A DNA stretch of 64,000 nucleotides from Thuidium tamariscinum (Eukaryota; Streptophyta; Bryopsida; Hypnales; Thuidiaceae): the NCBI GenBank assembly GCA_947034885.2, contig OX344750.2, forward strand, positions 18,284,053 through 18,348,052. The letters run 5' to 3'. The translations under genes were made by a program, and so were the position numbers. How positions within the stretch are numbered: position 1 is the first letter of the stretch; every line of letters begins with the position of its first letter. The notes beneath the pieces were generated by a model that did no database searches, had not been told where the DNA came from, and worked only from the letters and a program-made list of their open reading frames with translations. This document shows, in pieces, positions 1-11,196 of this stretch.

Positions 1-2005
1 ATGGAGAAGCGAACTACTTTTCGCAATGTAATGGAGCGAATAGTGAATTTCTCAAGAAGTAGGTGTTTATAGTAGTGATGTTGTAAACGCAAGTGCATAT
101 GTGTCAATGCAACGTGCACGTAGGAAGCTGGAGCGTTGAAGAAAATGGCATTAGTTGTAAATGAATCAAATTTGATGTATGAATGCATAAGTACATGAAG
201 ATATGCAAATGTGAACAGGTCCTTAAGGTATGTGGCACCACTTCAGTGGGATTGCAGAAAAGCACAAGCTCTGTTGAATATGAACAGAACTGAAGTAGGT
301 AGATGGAAATATGTGCACTGAACATATTCAAGTTTTGTTTTTCACGACATCATTTCTAATACAAACCGTGAGACGTTATTTTCGAACAAACTCCTTCGTG
401 GAAGTACTTGTGGATGTTATACGAGAAGCAGTGTACCTATTTTTATGTGGATGTTGTTTGAAAACGTTGATTGTTTCGATTGGATGTCAATGGAAACAAG
501 AACATTCTCATTGGCAGGACCTTTGTTTTCCACTACTCTTGCTTTGTATCAAGAAACAACCACTATAATTTTTGAACCGAACGCATCTTTTATGCAGGTA
601 CTTCTGTGTTGCTTCGAACGTACATTGTTTGAAGCTAACATCCCCCAAAACGAAGGTTTCTTATAGTGTCGGAGATGAAAGGGGATATACATAGAAGTTG
701 TAGAAAGATAGACTTACAAGGTAGGGATTTGATAGTAAGGATGAATTATTTGTATTCACACTTAGGGACAAGAGGTTTGAGACCTTTTACATGTAGACTT
801 CAATACAATAGGTTCAAGTTGTTGAATTGTATTGTAAAGTGTTGCCTTTGCAATTGCTTAGCTTTGAGAAGACAAATAGAAAGAGGTACGCGCTTCCATT
901 GTGATTTTTAATTTTGATTGGATACTTTGAAAGATTGAAGAAGTCCCAATTTATTTATTTTCTCAAATGGAGTAATATTACAATTCCATAATATACAACT
1001 TTGTTGATAAAATTTTCAAAATTTGTTGTTGTAAATTGCTACAAAAATAAACTTGCCTACGACAAGCAAACCTTCCATGAGAATTACCTAAAGAACTATG
1101 CATTAGAGTCTTATATCAAATCATGATAGACTTTTTTGAAAAATGGAATTAGAAATAAATTAGGTTGATTTGTGGCCACAACCAATGCATGGGGAGGTGG
1201 TCATGGAGTTACTAGTGACTAATATAGGACAAATGCACCTTTCTAGTGTAATAAAAAGTTGTTTTACTCCTTCATGTCATGGCCATGTTAGGGGGAAAAT
1301 GTGCCTTGCTTTAGGTGGTAAGATGACTAAAGGAAAAAATCTGATTTTTTTAAGTAATGGCAAAATGACAAATTGCTCATTTTGCTTGTTATAGGTAGGT
1401 TTATCTTACTTTAGGGTACTTTGAATCCAAGAGAAAGTGTATTGACATAATAGAATTAATTGTAAAGTGTTTGCAATGGAAGCCTAGGAATCAAAGTTTC
1501 AAAAAAACATAGGATGAAACTCCTTAGAATACCAAATTTGAGGTCCAAAGGGTTTTGGTGCCTTATTTTTTTTTCTTTTCTACTAAGGCAGAACCATCCA
1601 TTGTTGACCAAAGACCCATATCCAACTTCTAGGATGTAGCTATTTCCAACTAAGGCTAAAAGATATTTTCTATCAAAGCTTGGAATGTAGCTTTTTTCTC
1701 ATTTTTAAGGTTGGCACTAATGAGATCGTGACACATATTATAAAGTGTGCCGGAATTACCAATTGGAAAAGTTGTCTCTTAAGTGATTGGAATTAGAAGA
1801 GTTTAGACATTGGCTATGAGTTTAAAGCACTTTTTGGCTTCCAAATATCATAGTAATTTCAATTTTGAGGATGAAATTATAAAAAATTGGCAATCTATAA
1901 ATTTCCTATCTTTCTACATAGAAGAAAATTGCATTGCATCATACTCTTGACGATCTCTTTCATAGTTGTTTAACCTTAAAGGACAGGCCTATAACAATTG
2001 ATTTA
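1..2005. other. Left-edge intergenic DNA, no gene recognised
   Basis: The first 950 bases are moderately AT-rich and carry only short open frames that overlap in different phases and match nothing I recognise. They could be the untranslated end of a gene lying off the left edge. From about 950 to 2005 the sequence becomes strongly AT-rich with no coding signal. I see no tRNA-like fold or long tandem repeat here. Confidence 0.5.
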
Positions 2006-3330
2006 GAGCCTCATTGTTCATCACCTAGTTTGTTGCCATTTTAAAACTAGATAGTATGAAAATATTTATATTTATTTTTCAGTGATGAAATTATGTGTCT
2101 TGTATACTTCATAAAAAATTTAGATTTTTTTGAGAATTTTCGAAGAAAAATTGAAGAAAAATCATATCAAATGAAAAATTGTTTCAAAAAATCTGAAAAT
2201 TTTACTATGGGTATATATTACAATGATCAACATCATGGTGTAAACTCAATTTCCATGTCATTCTATAATTAGAACTTGATAAACATAGGAAACACATTCA
2301 AAGTTCAAATGGCAATAAAAATTTGAATTTTAGGAATTTTTTCAAAATTTGAATTAGAACATAAACTAGAGTAGATGAACTTCATTTTGTTAGTTGGACT
2401 CAAATTCAAAAAAATATCATTTTTGTATATAAATTTTAGATTTAGAGCAAGAAGTAGCAACAGTTTCTAAAATACACTAAAATGACATATTTTGGGATCC
2501 CTTTTTCTTACTAATTTCTCATTTGCATGAAGACAAACACTAGGAAGGCTCCAAATTCAATTAGGTACTCTTCATAACCCTCCATGAAAGGTCAACAAGT
2601 AAAAAGTGGATGAAAAAAATGCTTTACCTCTTTGTCATCTAAATGCCACAAATTGGCACTGCCAATATAATTGGGTTAAGTGATCAGGCATGGATGGTTC
2701 TACATTATTCTTAGTCAACCTTGTAACGCGAGCAATGCCATTTTGTTGCATGTGGATGACTTTTGCACTAGTGTGGAGGGAGATTGAAAGCAATTTTTCA
2801 TTAGTTTCTTTTTTCTTGACTTTTCACAAAGGATTATAAAGAATATTACTTACTAATTTCCTTTGTAGTCTTCTTAGTCTTTGTTTTCATGTAAATAAGA
2901 AATTAGTAAAATAAATGGATCCCAACAAATGCTACTTTTCAGTGTATTTTGGGAAGTTGTGGCTCCTAGCTCTAAATCTGAAATTCATAGTATTGAATAT
3001 TTCATTGCAATTTGAACTTTGGATAAATTTTTGATGTCTTTTGTACTCTAAATATGGAATGACATGAGATTTGAGTTTGTCCTTGTAATTTATACGGATG
3101 GTGTAATTTTAATATTTTTTTAAAATAATTCTTTATTTGATATGATTTTTTCTTCATTATTTCTTAAAAAATTCTCATAAAAATCAATTTTCATAAAAAA
3201 AATTCTGAAAATTTCGTGGAATTAAAAAGACATGTAGCTTCATCTCTGAAAAATAAACATAAAAAGTTTCATACATATCTAGTTCAAAAATGGCAACAAA
3301 TTGAGTGACGGGCATTGAGGCTTCAAATTA
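2006..3330. mobile_element. Foldback element with about 450-bp inverted arms
   Basis: The left arm (about 2006-2530) reads as a diverged reverse complement of the right arm (about 2885-3330), with a loop of roughly 350 bp. The outer ends match as GAGCCTCATTG followed by a shared GTTTGTTGCCATTTT (left), against the reverse complement of the run ending at 3326. The innermost match is around TGGGATCC and ACTAATTTC at 2494-2515 and 2898-2925. There is no transposase frame, so this is a non-autonomous foldback-type DNA element. The arms are clearly diverged, which suggests an old insertion. The right edge lies only about 150 bp before the GC-rich leader of the ORMDL gene. Exact termini and target duplication are not clear. 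Confidence 0.7.
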
Positions 3331-3479
3331 GTGGTTATAGGCCAAGGTCAGTATTTTATAATGTCTCTACCCCCGCCGTCGATTTTAATTTAATAAGCTT
3401 ATGCCCCCCCCCCTTCACTGCCGTCGATCTTCATATTTTCAAAAGAATTCCCGCCGTTGATCACTCCGCCTCGCTCGCT

Positions 3480-6400
3480 GAGAGATTAGGGTTTCATTGG
3501 GTCGTCTCTCTCATTCATCACGCACCTTTGTCTTTTTGTGAAGTTGAGTGCTGGCACTTTCTGTGAGGAAGGGTTGTGAAGCTCCTGAGAAGAAAACGGA
3601 ACATTACTGGGAACGTCGAAGGAGCCCAAGCGGAGACATTCGTGTGCCAATTCAATCCGTGGACTTGGACTCTAGTAATTTTGTGAGGAGGGCGAGCAGG
3701 GTTTCCAGGTCGGGCAGCGTCGTCGTTGTGGATGCTCGAAGGTCTACCGCTCGAGGTCAGTGATCTCCGTGTTTAGGGTTTCGTGGCGTATTCTTGTTCC
3801 GTGGCGACGTGCTTTACGAGTTTTGCTTCGGAGTTAAGTTTTACGAAGGCTTTGCTTCTAAGGGTGCAAATTTAATTCGAATTCGAAAGTTTCCAAAACT
3901 TTCGACAACCAATTCTTAACATCTGTTTTTTTCTGAAAATTCTTGGGGTTCCACTTTCTGTTTGTGCAATCGAGGTTGTATGTAGGCCCATTCGCATTTA
4001 CCTTCAGTAGGGAGATTTTTGAGGGTTGCTTTCTTTGCAGTTTTGGTGTAGTATGGCTGGTTCTGCTTCAGCAGATCCCCAACCTATTTCTCCGTCGCAT
4101 GATACCAAGTCTGAGAACATGTAAGCACGAGCTGCTGACCCTACTTAATTCCAACGGCTTCGTTTTGTGGAAATTCTCATTGGACGAGCAATAGACTGCT
4201 CCTGTCCGCTCCTGTCCGCTCCTGTCCGATCTTATTGCAGTAGATCATTGGGTCGAAACAGTAGATCATGCAATCGGATGTCACCTAATTCCATAGGGGA
4301 CCGAAGTGAAAGCGCTGGTGGATTGTTTCGTGATTTGATAAGCTCGATGCCACTTTCAGGTTCACTGTGGCTCGCTGAGTTTGTCATGTCGTCGGGCAAA
4401 TGGGTAGGATGTTGCGCGGGTGGATATGATGTGCGCATTGCCCTGTATCGGGCATATCTGCTGGGTGGACTGACGCTGATGATTGGCTGAGCTTTCTATC
4501 TTGTAGATCGAGTAAGCGGCTACATTGTCTGATAAAATTGAGGAAAAGAATTCAGTCTACGGGTTATTTAGAAAAAAATGCAATTCAAGAAGGAAATGGT
4601 CTGAGGATATCGCGCGCTGGCTGCTTAATTGTTAATGGGTGGCGTATAGAGCAATCGTGTGATGGAGATTAATCTCTTTATTTATCTCGATTTCGATGTT
4701 CAGAGATTAATCGCTCGTTAGAATAATTGAGAGGGTGTTGTTTCGGATTTTCAGTCGACGATGGAATTTATGAATAGAATCACCGTCAGCGTCTTCGAAA
4801 AGGCAATTTCGGAGCCTGCACCAGTCCTATGCTTCTCTTATGATCCGAATTACCTGTATTTGGAGGTCTCGTAGGGTTTAGTCTCCAGATTTCCGAGTGA
4901 AGGAGATTTCGGCCCGTTACGAGTGCTTGGATCCCCTGTGTGGGCAAGTGGCTTTTGTTAACTGAAGCTAAGGCGGAGTTTGCAGTGATTGGTCTTTTTT
5001 TTCCAGTTGGAATGATTTGAGCTCCAATCTCTGCTGTGCCTTCTATTTGTAGACGATCGTGAATGATTCTGTTAATAACATTATTAATAATTATTGCAAT
5101 CGTTAGATTGACGGACTCAGATTAGGCACGAAGCAGGAATATTGGAGGAGTGTGTGCTGGCGTTGCTGTGGATAGGGGATTCATTAGGCTGGCGTTTGCT
5201 CCGATCGACGTGGTAAGCCAAGCATCCCCCGCTTTGATCGAATGGTCATATGTTTCTAGGATTCTTGGATTCGAGCTCTACTTCATCACCCTGCGCGGTT
5301 TGATGCGAACATTGGCAATGAATTCATACTTAAATAATGACGTGCCAGTGAATCTCGACTGTGAGTTTATCGTTTTCATGCTCAAGTTGGTGCGGTATAT
5401 CGGTTGGTCGATTTCGTTTTCAGGAATATTGTTTCCTGTTTTAGACTGGTAATTGGTTAATCTTCGAGGAGACCATGAGTTCGATCAGTGATGTGCTACT
5501 GATTGACCTTCCAGTGGCCGTCCGTCCGGTCAATCGGCTAGGAACTAAGTCACACAATATGCCTTCGTATTATGAGAACTGCTCTTTCAAATGCTGCTAG
5601 GGGCACAAATGGTTGTAGACCTGATATGAGGATGTGGAGAAACTTCCAGACATTGTAGGTGGCAGTATCTCACAATGCCAAATGAATGTAATGCAGGATT
5701 CTGTTGCGGGGAGGGCGAGCAGGGTTTCCAGGTCAGGTCGGGTAGCGTCGTCGTTGTGGGTGCTCGAAGGTCTGACGCTCAAGGTCAGTGAACTCCCGTT
5801 TTCTTGTTCTGTGGCGACGTGCTTTACGAGGTTTGCTTCGGCGTTAGGTTTTAAGAAGGCTTTGCCTCTGGTGGTGCTAATTTAATTCAAATGTGAAATT
5901 TCCAAAACTTTCGATAGCCAATTCTTAACATCTGTTTCTTTTGTAAATTCCTGGGGTTCCACTTGCTGTTTGTGCAATTGCGGTTGTGTGTAGGCCCATT
6001 GGCATTAAGCTGTAGCTGGGAGATTTTGAGAGTTGTTTTCTTTGCAGTTTTGGTGTAGTATGGCTGGTTCTGCTCCAGCAGATCCTCAACCTATTTCTCC
6101 GTCGCATGGTACCAAATCTGAGAACATGTAAGCATGAGCTGCTGACCCTACTTAATTCCAACGGCTTCGTTTTGTGGAAATTCTCATTGGACGCTCCTGT
6201 CCGATCTTATTGCTTATGACTTTGCCTGGTCCTCATAGGATTACAGAAGGGCTGCTGCATCGTTGGGGTAGAAGTGCGGAGGACTTTGTAGAGACTGTAC
6301 CTTCACCTGGAGGGCTTTACGTAAAAGTGGTGCCGCCTCCCGATACAAACAAGAATACCTCTTGGTTCCAGTATCCCGGCATTTGGACGACATATATTCT

Positions 6401-7525
6401 AATTCTCTTATTCTCGTGGCTCGCCATTGTCTCCGCTTTCCAATGTCAGGCCGGCACCGCCTGGACCGTCGTCAACCTCGTCCACTTCGCTGTAATGCGC
6501 CTCCTCTCTCCATTGCATCCACTTTTGAACACTCTTTGGGAAGCGCATTATTGTCTCTGCGTAGATGTTGGTATTGAGAGTCTATTTTTGAGTTTATGAG
6601 TTTAGTAGATTCGCCTTTTTGTTAGGGTTAACTAAGATATTCCTCTTTTCTTTCTAGAATTAAAGTGGGTGCGGGATACTTTGCTGTGTTGAATTGGTTT
6701 ATGAGCAGGTGACTTACAGATTCTTTCACTGGAAGAAAGGGACTCCTTTCGCTGAAGATCAAGGCGACTATGGAAAGCTTACATGGTGGGAGCAGGTGGA
6801 TGATGGCCGTCAGCTCACTCGTAACCGGAAGTTTTTGACTGTCGTGCCTGTTGTCCTGTACGTAGCCATTGTGCCTTTCACTTGCTTCTTCCTTCATTAG
6901 AGATTACTGCATGAGATTATTGCATGTTTACAGTGACTTTCTTTTGCCAATTATCGTCCATTCCGAAATATAGAGTCGCACGAGAACTTGAAATATCTAT
7001 GAATTGAGCAGATCTGATGTCGTTCACTTCGTAATGTTTCATGCTAAACAGCGAAGCTCAAGTGATTAGGGTCTTCCTTCACACAAACACTAGTTTTCTG
7101 GCATTCGCATGGCTCGACTCTTTGAGCTTAATCCTGAGCTATGGGTGTCTTAAGTGGAGATTCATGCAGGCAGGACATGGTTGTAGGTTTCGGACATTTT
7201 GTTTGGTTCGTATTTTCTTGAGTCCATTCGTATATCTGTATCTACGGATATGTATGGGTGTAGCATGTCTTCGTAAGCTTGAGATTGTTAAATTGGGCCT
7301 ATGTTAAACCTCAGGCATTAGGTCCGTGATGAGGATTGAGAATTGTATCTTGATGTTGTGGGATGTGTGATGTTAAACAGGTATCTGATAGCGTCACATA
7401 CGACCGACTACAAGAATCCAACTCTTTTCTTAAACACGATTGCGGTTTGTTGGTTGGTGATCGCCAAGTTTCCCAATATGCACAGAGTGCGCATTTTTGG
7501 TATAAACTCCGACTATGACACATGA
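3480..7525 (+). CDS. ORMDL: ORM1-like (ORMDL) regulator of serine palmitoyltransferase
   Basis: Endoplasmic reticulum membrane protein of the ORM/ORMDL family, which binds and restrains serine palmitoyltransferase, the first enzyme of sphingolipid synthesis. Coding exons are 6060-6127, 6239-6491, 6709-6857 and 7381-7525. All have GT-AG borders and keep phase, giving 615 nt and 204 residues. Family hallmarks in order: YPGIWTTYILILLFSWL (first membrane helix), TWWEQVDDG, RKFLTVVPVVLYLIASHTTD, and the C-terminal VRIFGIN. Angiosperm ORMs are about 157 residues and start close to the LYVK motif. Here about 45 extra N-terminal residues precede it, and no Met lies near LYVK, so the extension appears genuine. 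A second, nearly identical first exon lies at 4053-4120 with the same donor and phase, so either could be spliced to 6239. Untranslated leader exons probably end at 3755 or 5783. The family is certain; which first exon is used is not. Confidence 0.93.
3686..4236 (+). repeat. Duplicated ORMDL leader, copy A
   Basis: This segment is repeated at 5708-6213 with high similarity. It carries the end of an untranslated exon (donor GTCAGT at 3756), a 285-bp leader intron and the short first coding exon. It ends in a run of CTCCTGTCCG repeated three times, where copy B has a single unit. The order within each copy is identical, so this is a direct duplication of the gene's 5' end. Confidence 0.85.
4053..4120 (+). 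CDS. Alternative first coding exon of ORMDL (copy A)
   Basis: This 68-nt exon begins ATG, follows a leader acceptor (TTTGCAG at 4034-4040) and ends at a GTAAGC donor. It encodes the same 22 residues as exon 6060-6127 with two changes, Ser for Pro and Asp for Gly. It leaves the same two overhanging bases, so splicing to 6239 preserves the ORMDL frame. It lies in the upstream copy of the duplicated leader (3686-4236). The transcript from copy A would skip a 2.1-kb intron that contains copy B. It may be the real first exon, an alternative one, or a duplicate no longer used. Confidence 0.65.
4251..5130 (+). repeat. Segment shared with 27.3-28.2 kb
   Basis: About 880 bp match 27327-28229 in the same orientation with only scattered differences, starting near CAGTWGATCA and ending at ATTGACGGACT. 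A short insertion in the 27-kb copy (AGAGCTCGTTTCTGT-like) separates the two. No reading frame spans it. At 27 kb it lies directly 5' of the winged-helix gene and looks like its leader and leader intron. Here it sits inside the ORMDL leader duplication. The direction of copying is inferred to be from 27 kb to 4 kb. Confidence 0.85.
5708..6213 (+). repeat. Duplicated ORMDL leader, copy B
   Basis: The downstream copy of the leader segment contains a donor at 5784, an acceptor at 6046-6047 and the coding exon 6060-6127. Between copies A and B lies about 1.5 kb, most of which (4251-5130) matches the leader of the gene at 28 kb. The break between the two copies therefore coincides with foreign leader sequence. 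Confidence 0.85.
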
Positions 7526-8240
7526 TCACACTGCGGTTTACCTTTTATACAGCTCAGCTGGGTGCAAGTCAATGCAACCGAGATTTGTTTTTGTAGTTAC
7601 TACGTGATAGCTCACAAAGGAATCCTTTGTACAGGTTATCTGTGGCCCTTGATCAGGATTTATTCTTTCCAACTTTCCCAGTAGAAATTCTAGTGCAGTA
7701 CAGTAGACCGACTCAAGGCTTGTTGGCTATCCCTGCATACTTTTAGTGAGCACCACATCTGTGTTCGTTTAGTAGTCTTGTAAGTATTTCATTGGTCTGG
7801 AAATTGTAGTATAGTAGTACAGGGTAAGGGCAAGTGAGTGGGAACCGCTTGATAGTCCCGTGTCATGAGGCATGTCATTTCGTGATATATTTGATTTGAG
7901 ATGGCAAGTTATAAAAGGTATGTTTGCACTTTGTATTACGGGTGGTGTATGCAACTTTGAATTCAGTCCAAACTTACGTCTATAGTCGTTCCTAAGACCC
8001 TCAGGAATAACACTCTTTAACACCAAGTGTGAACATATAGGTAGTAACTTTGTGAACATATAGGTACTAAGTTACTGATTCATGTAGAACACAAATCCTT
8101 GTTGATCATGTTAACACTTAAGTGCTTAGTCCATGTTCACCTAAATCTAGACCCTCGTGCACTCATTTCAATCAAACTATCACTAAAAACAAGATCCACA
8201 AGTACTAATTGTATTGATTGGTAGTGGAGATCATCCCTTT
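7526..8240. other. ORMDL 3' region and following AT-rich DNA
   Basis: The first few hundred bases after the ORMDL stop keep the gene-like base composition and probably hold its 3' untranslated region. No unambiguous AATAAA signal was fixed. From about 8050 the composition falls into the AT-rich repeat background. The stretch around 8128-8180 resembles 14230-14300. Confidence 0.4.
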
Positions 8241-8261
8241 TTTTTCTGGCACCATAGGGCT

Positions 8262-8605
8262 AGATTGCACCATTTCAAAATAAATGTTTTTTTTTCACCA
8301 AGTAAAAATAATCTTTATTTGCCAAAAGTTTTCTAGTTTTCTTTAAAATATAGATGAAGTTGCCAAATTTGGATGAAAAAGTGTATGAATATGATGGAAA
8401 AGTGTTTGTAAGTCCGAAATATGGATGAATGTAAAAATACAATACTTCGTCAAATTTTAAGTGATCATCATCTTGGCACTTTCTCAAAAAGTAAAAAAAA
8501 AAGGTTGGTAGAGATAGCCTTTGAGCAATAAAGAAATAGACAAATGATTTGATCGTACTATTGAAAAGATTATAAGAGTCAACATAGGACAACCTTTCAA
8601 AAATC
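8262..8605. repeat. Dispersed repeat, copy 1 (with 11585-11845 and 14740-14835)
   Basis: The run from the GCACCATTTCAAAA motif through TGCCAAATTTGGATGA and on to GGCACTTTCTCAAAAAGT recurs in the same order at 11590-11840. The following piece, with AAGATTATAAGAGTCAA, recurs at 14809-14830. No coding capacity or clear terminal repeats were found. It may be part of a larger degenerate element. Confidence 0.6.
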
Positions 8606-9965
8606 ACTCTAAATTGTCATTCTTGTTGTTATCACCTAAAATATCAAGAATAACTGTTTTTTTAGAATCTAACTATAGGATCTTGTACTTTACGATGTCA
8701 AAAAAATTTCATGAAGTTTGATTGTATGGAAGATATGAGCATTCAAAGTTGGGAAAAAAAATTGAACTTTGATTAGTAATTTCAAATGATTGCATTGTAG
8801 AATTTGAAACAAAAAGAATTGTATATTGAAGTATTGAGTTGAGATCCTTAGAAAAAAATTTCACAAAAAACACACTTGACTCTCACTCTTCAAAAAATTG
8901 TTAAGTATAAGTAGGTTCAAGATTGAAAAAAAACTAAATTATTAATAGCTATAAGATGAGATTAAAACACAATAACTCCAACTATGAGATTGTTCAAGAA
9001 AGAGAACCTTTCTTTTTCCAACACTTTTTTGGGATAAATTGTAAAAATTACATTAAAAAATGAATCCTATAAATTATCTCATATTTTTTCAAGAAGATGT
9101 TTAGATTGCCCCCAAAACAAGATTGCCTTTAATTTTTTCATTACTAGTCTAAATAGAATCAATCAAAGCTTTGCATGTAGACAATAAAAGAATATTTTAG
9201 AAAAAGAAATTTTAAAATTTGGTTTCAACTTTTTATAATTTTATATATGTTGCCTACCAAGTTGAATTCTAGGCTTTTTGTAGTTAACTTTTACACCCAT
9301 GTACTAATTGGAATAAAATTTACAATAACAGTTGATTAATTTTTCTATCTTATGAAAAAGTTTCACAAAGTTTCACAAAGAATGAGGTCATAGGAACTTG
9401 TCCCAAACCCATTTTGTCCTCTAAAAGGACAATCGTCCTTTAGAGGTTAAAAATAGGTTTTGACTACAATTTATCTCTCTTAGAATTTGAATATTGTACC
9501 CTACTAGCAAGTTCAACTCATCAACAAAGATTATTTATTTGAAGTCCAAAGGTAAGGTTAGGCAAGATTAAAATAAATTTATGATATTTAAACAACCATT
9601 TAAAATTGAATAAGTTATAGGCATCTAAGTTGATGTAAATATTTCATTTGATGGTTTTAAAGGAGATAAGAGGTTATTTGTTCATGAAATAGATAGAATA
9701 TTGAGTCAAGCTTACTATAAATAGCAAGCACATGTCCCTAGGGAAGGATAATGCGATTTTCCTTCAATTATTGCAATTTTCAAGTATTAAATAAAACATG
9801 GAGATAATTGCTTTTTAAACTAGGCAAGAACTATTAGAATTATTTATTGAAAAAGTTGCTGATAAGATAAGGTAGTAATTATGGAAACATCCATAATTGT
9901 TAGTGTACACATTCTTTGATACTAGAGTTACCTTAAAGTGTCTCCAAAAGTACCTTGAAACATTA

Positions 9966-10289
9966 GAAGAGATTTGAAGGCATGAAGAAGTTGCGAGTTA
10001 TTTTGAGTTCCTAAGGTGTGGGAACTTGTCACATCACTAATATGACGTGGTACAAACATTGTCAAGTCAAAAAGTTATTTATTTATTTATAATAATAATT
10101 AATTTTTTTAATTCAGTTTTAGGTTTAGTAGTATTTTTTAGAAATTTTGGAATTTTTTTTTCTTAAATTCGAAAATTTGGAAATTTAGCCCATAATGGGC
10201 TAGTTCCACTAGTTCCTAATTTTTGGCTAAGTAAGGAACAATGTAGGAGACAACCCTGAAATGGGCTCTAAAAGCCCTCAATTCTCATC
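9966..10289. mobile_element. TA-flanked MITE, member 1
   Basis: A TA dinucleotide lies on each side (9964-9965 and 10290-10291). The left end reads GAAGAGATTTGAAGGC. The right end, read in reverse complement, is GATGAGAATTGAGGGC. The interior contains a GACGTGGT-like motif and an AT-rich core, and there is no reading frame. It belongs to the same family as the elements at 14923, 23104, 24401, 47763, 50353 and 51855. TA target sites fit the Tc1/mariner type, although the ends are not a textbook Stowaway sequence. Confidence 0.7.
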
Positions 10290-10306
10290 TAATGCCACTA
10301 TCTTAA

Positions 10307-11045
10307 CCCCTAAATGCCTAAGTTGCGTTTTTTGGCATTATAAATTTTTTGGGCAGCTCACTACAAATGGAGTTTTTATTTTTTTTCTTCAAAATTTTCA
10401 CACAACATGTGTCCAAGGAGTAGCTTCAAGGCCCAACAATTTTTGTAACTTTTGACTACACGGTTAAGAAGCTATGGCATGATATGTCATTTTGTTTGAA
10501 GGGAGGGCAGCCTAGGCAGCTGAAAAAACTTCTTTACAAAAACTTTTTTTCAAAAGTAAAATTTCAAATTGATTCTTTAGGTTTTTATAGACATGGGAAG
10601 CTTTGGATCATTCCATTTGGATTCATGAGTCAAAAGTTATGAGGAATTTTAGTTTGTGGGGAGGTATGGAGTTCCAAAAATTCCATACCTGCCCGCAAAC
10701 TAAAATTGCTCATAACTTTTGACTCTTTAATCCAAATGGGATGAAACAAAGTATCCTATGTCTGTAAAAACCTAAAGAATCAATTTGAAATTTCACTTTT
10801 GAAAAAAAAGTTTTTTTAAAGAAGTTTTTTCAGCTGCCCAGGCTGCCCTCCGAGTAAAGAAAACAACATATCATGCCTTAACTTTTTTAACCACAAAGTC
10901 AAAAGTTACAAAAATTGTTGGGCCTTAAATCTACTCCTTGGACACATCTTGTATAAAAATTTCAGAAAAAACAAACAAACTCCATTCGTAGTGAACTGCC
11001 CAAAAAATTTATAATGCCAAAAAATGCACCCTAGGGCTTTAAGGG
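10307..11045. mobile_element. TTAA-flanked palindromic element, copy 1
   Basis: This 739-bp element lies between TTAA at 10303-10306 and TTAA at 11046-11049. The whole element is one long inverted repeat with arms of about 365 bp and a centre near 10675, around GGTATGGAGTTCC. Ends are CCCCTAAATGCC and, in reverse complement, CCCTTAAAGCC. The TTAA target and CCC-beginning termini recall piggyBac-type elements. No transposase is present. A transcript through it would fold into a long hairpin. Its right flank is the right half of a Mutator-like element (see 11050-11185); its left flank is the end of TA-flanked member 1. Confidence 0.85.
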
Positions 11046-11049
11046 TTAA

Positions 11050-11185
11050 TAGTGTATGTATGCTATAAGTACCTATGTTATAAGTATTTATGATATAAAC
11101 ACCTTCAATGGTTATATGATATTCACTTATATGTATGCTCAAGGCTTACATGCTTACACTTTCATGCTCACATACTAGCACCAAT
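11050..11185. mobile_element. Right half of a Mutator-like MITE
   Basis: The 136 bp match the right part of the complete element at 12356-12581, starting at TAGTGTAT and ending in GCTCACATACTAGC. The left part is missing at this site and is replaced by the TTAA palindrome. The base run AATGTCATTGT directly follows at 11186-11196. The same 11 bases directly precede the left half at 23502, as expected of a target duplication belonging to one original insertion. Confidence 0.75.
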
Positions 11186-11196
11186 AATGTCATTGT

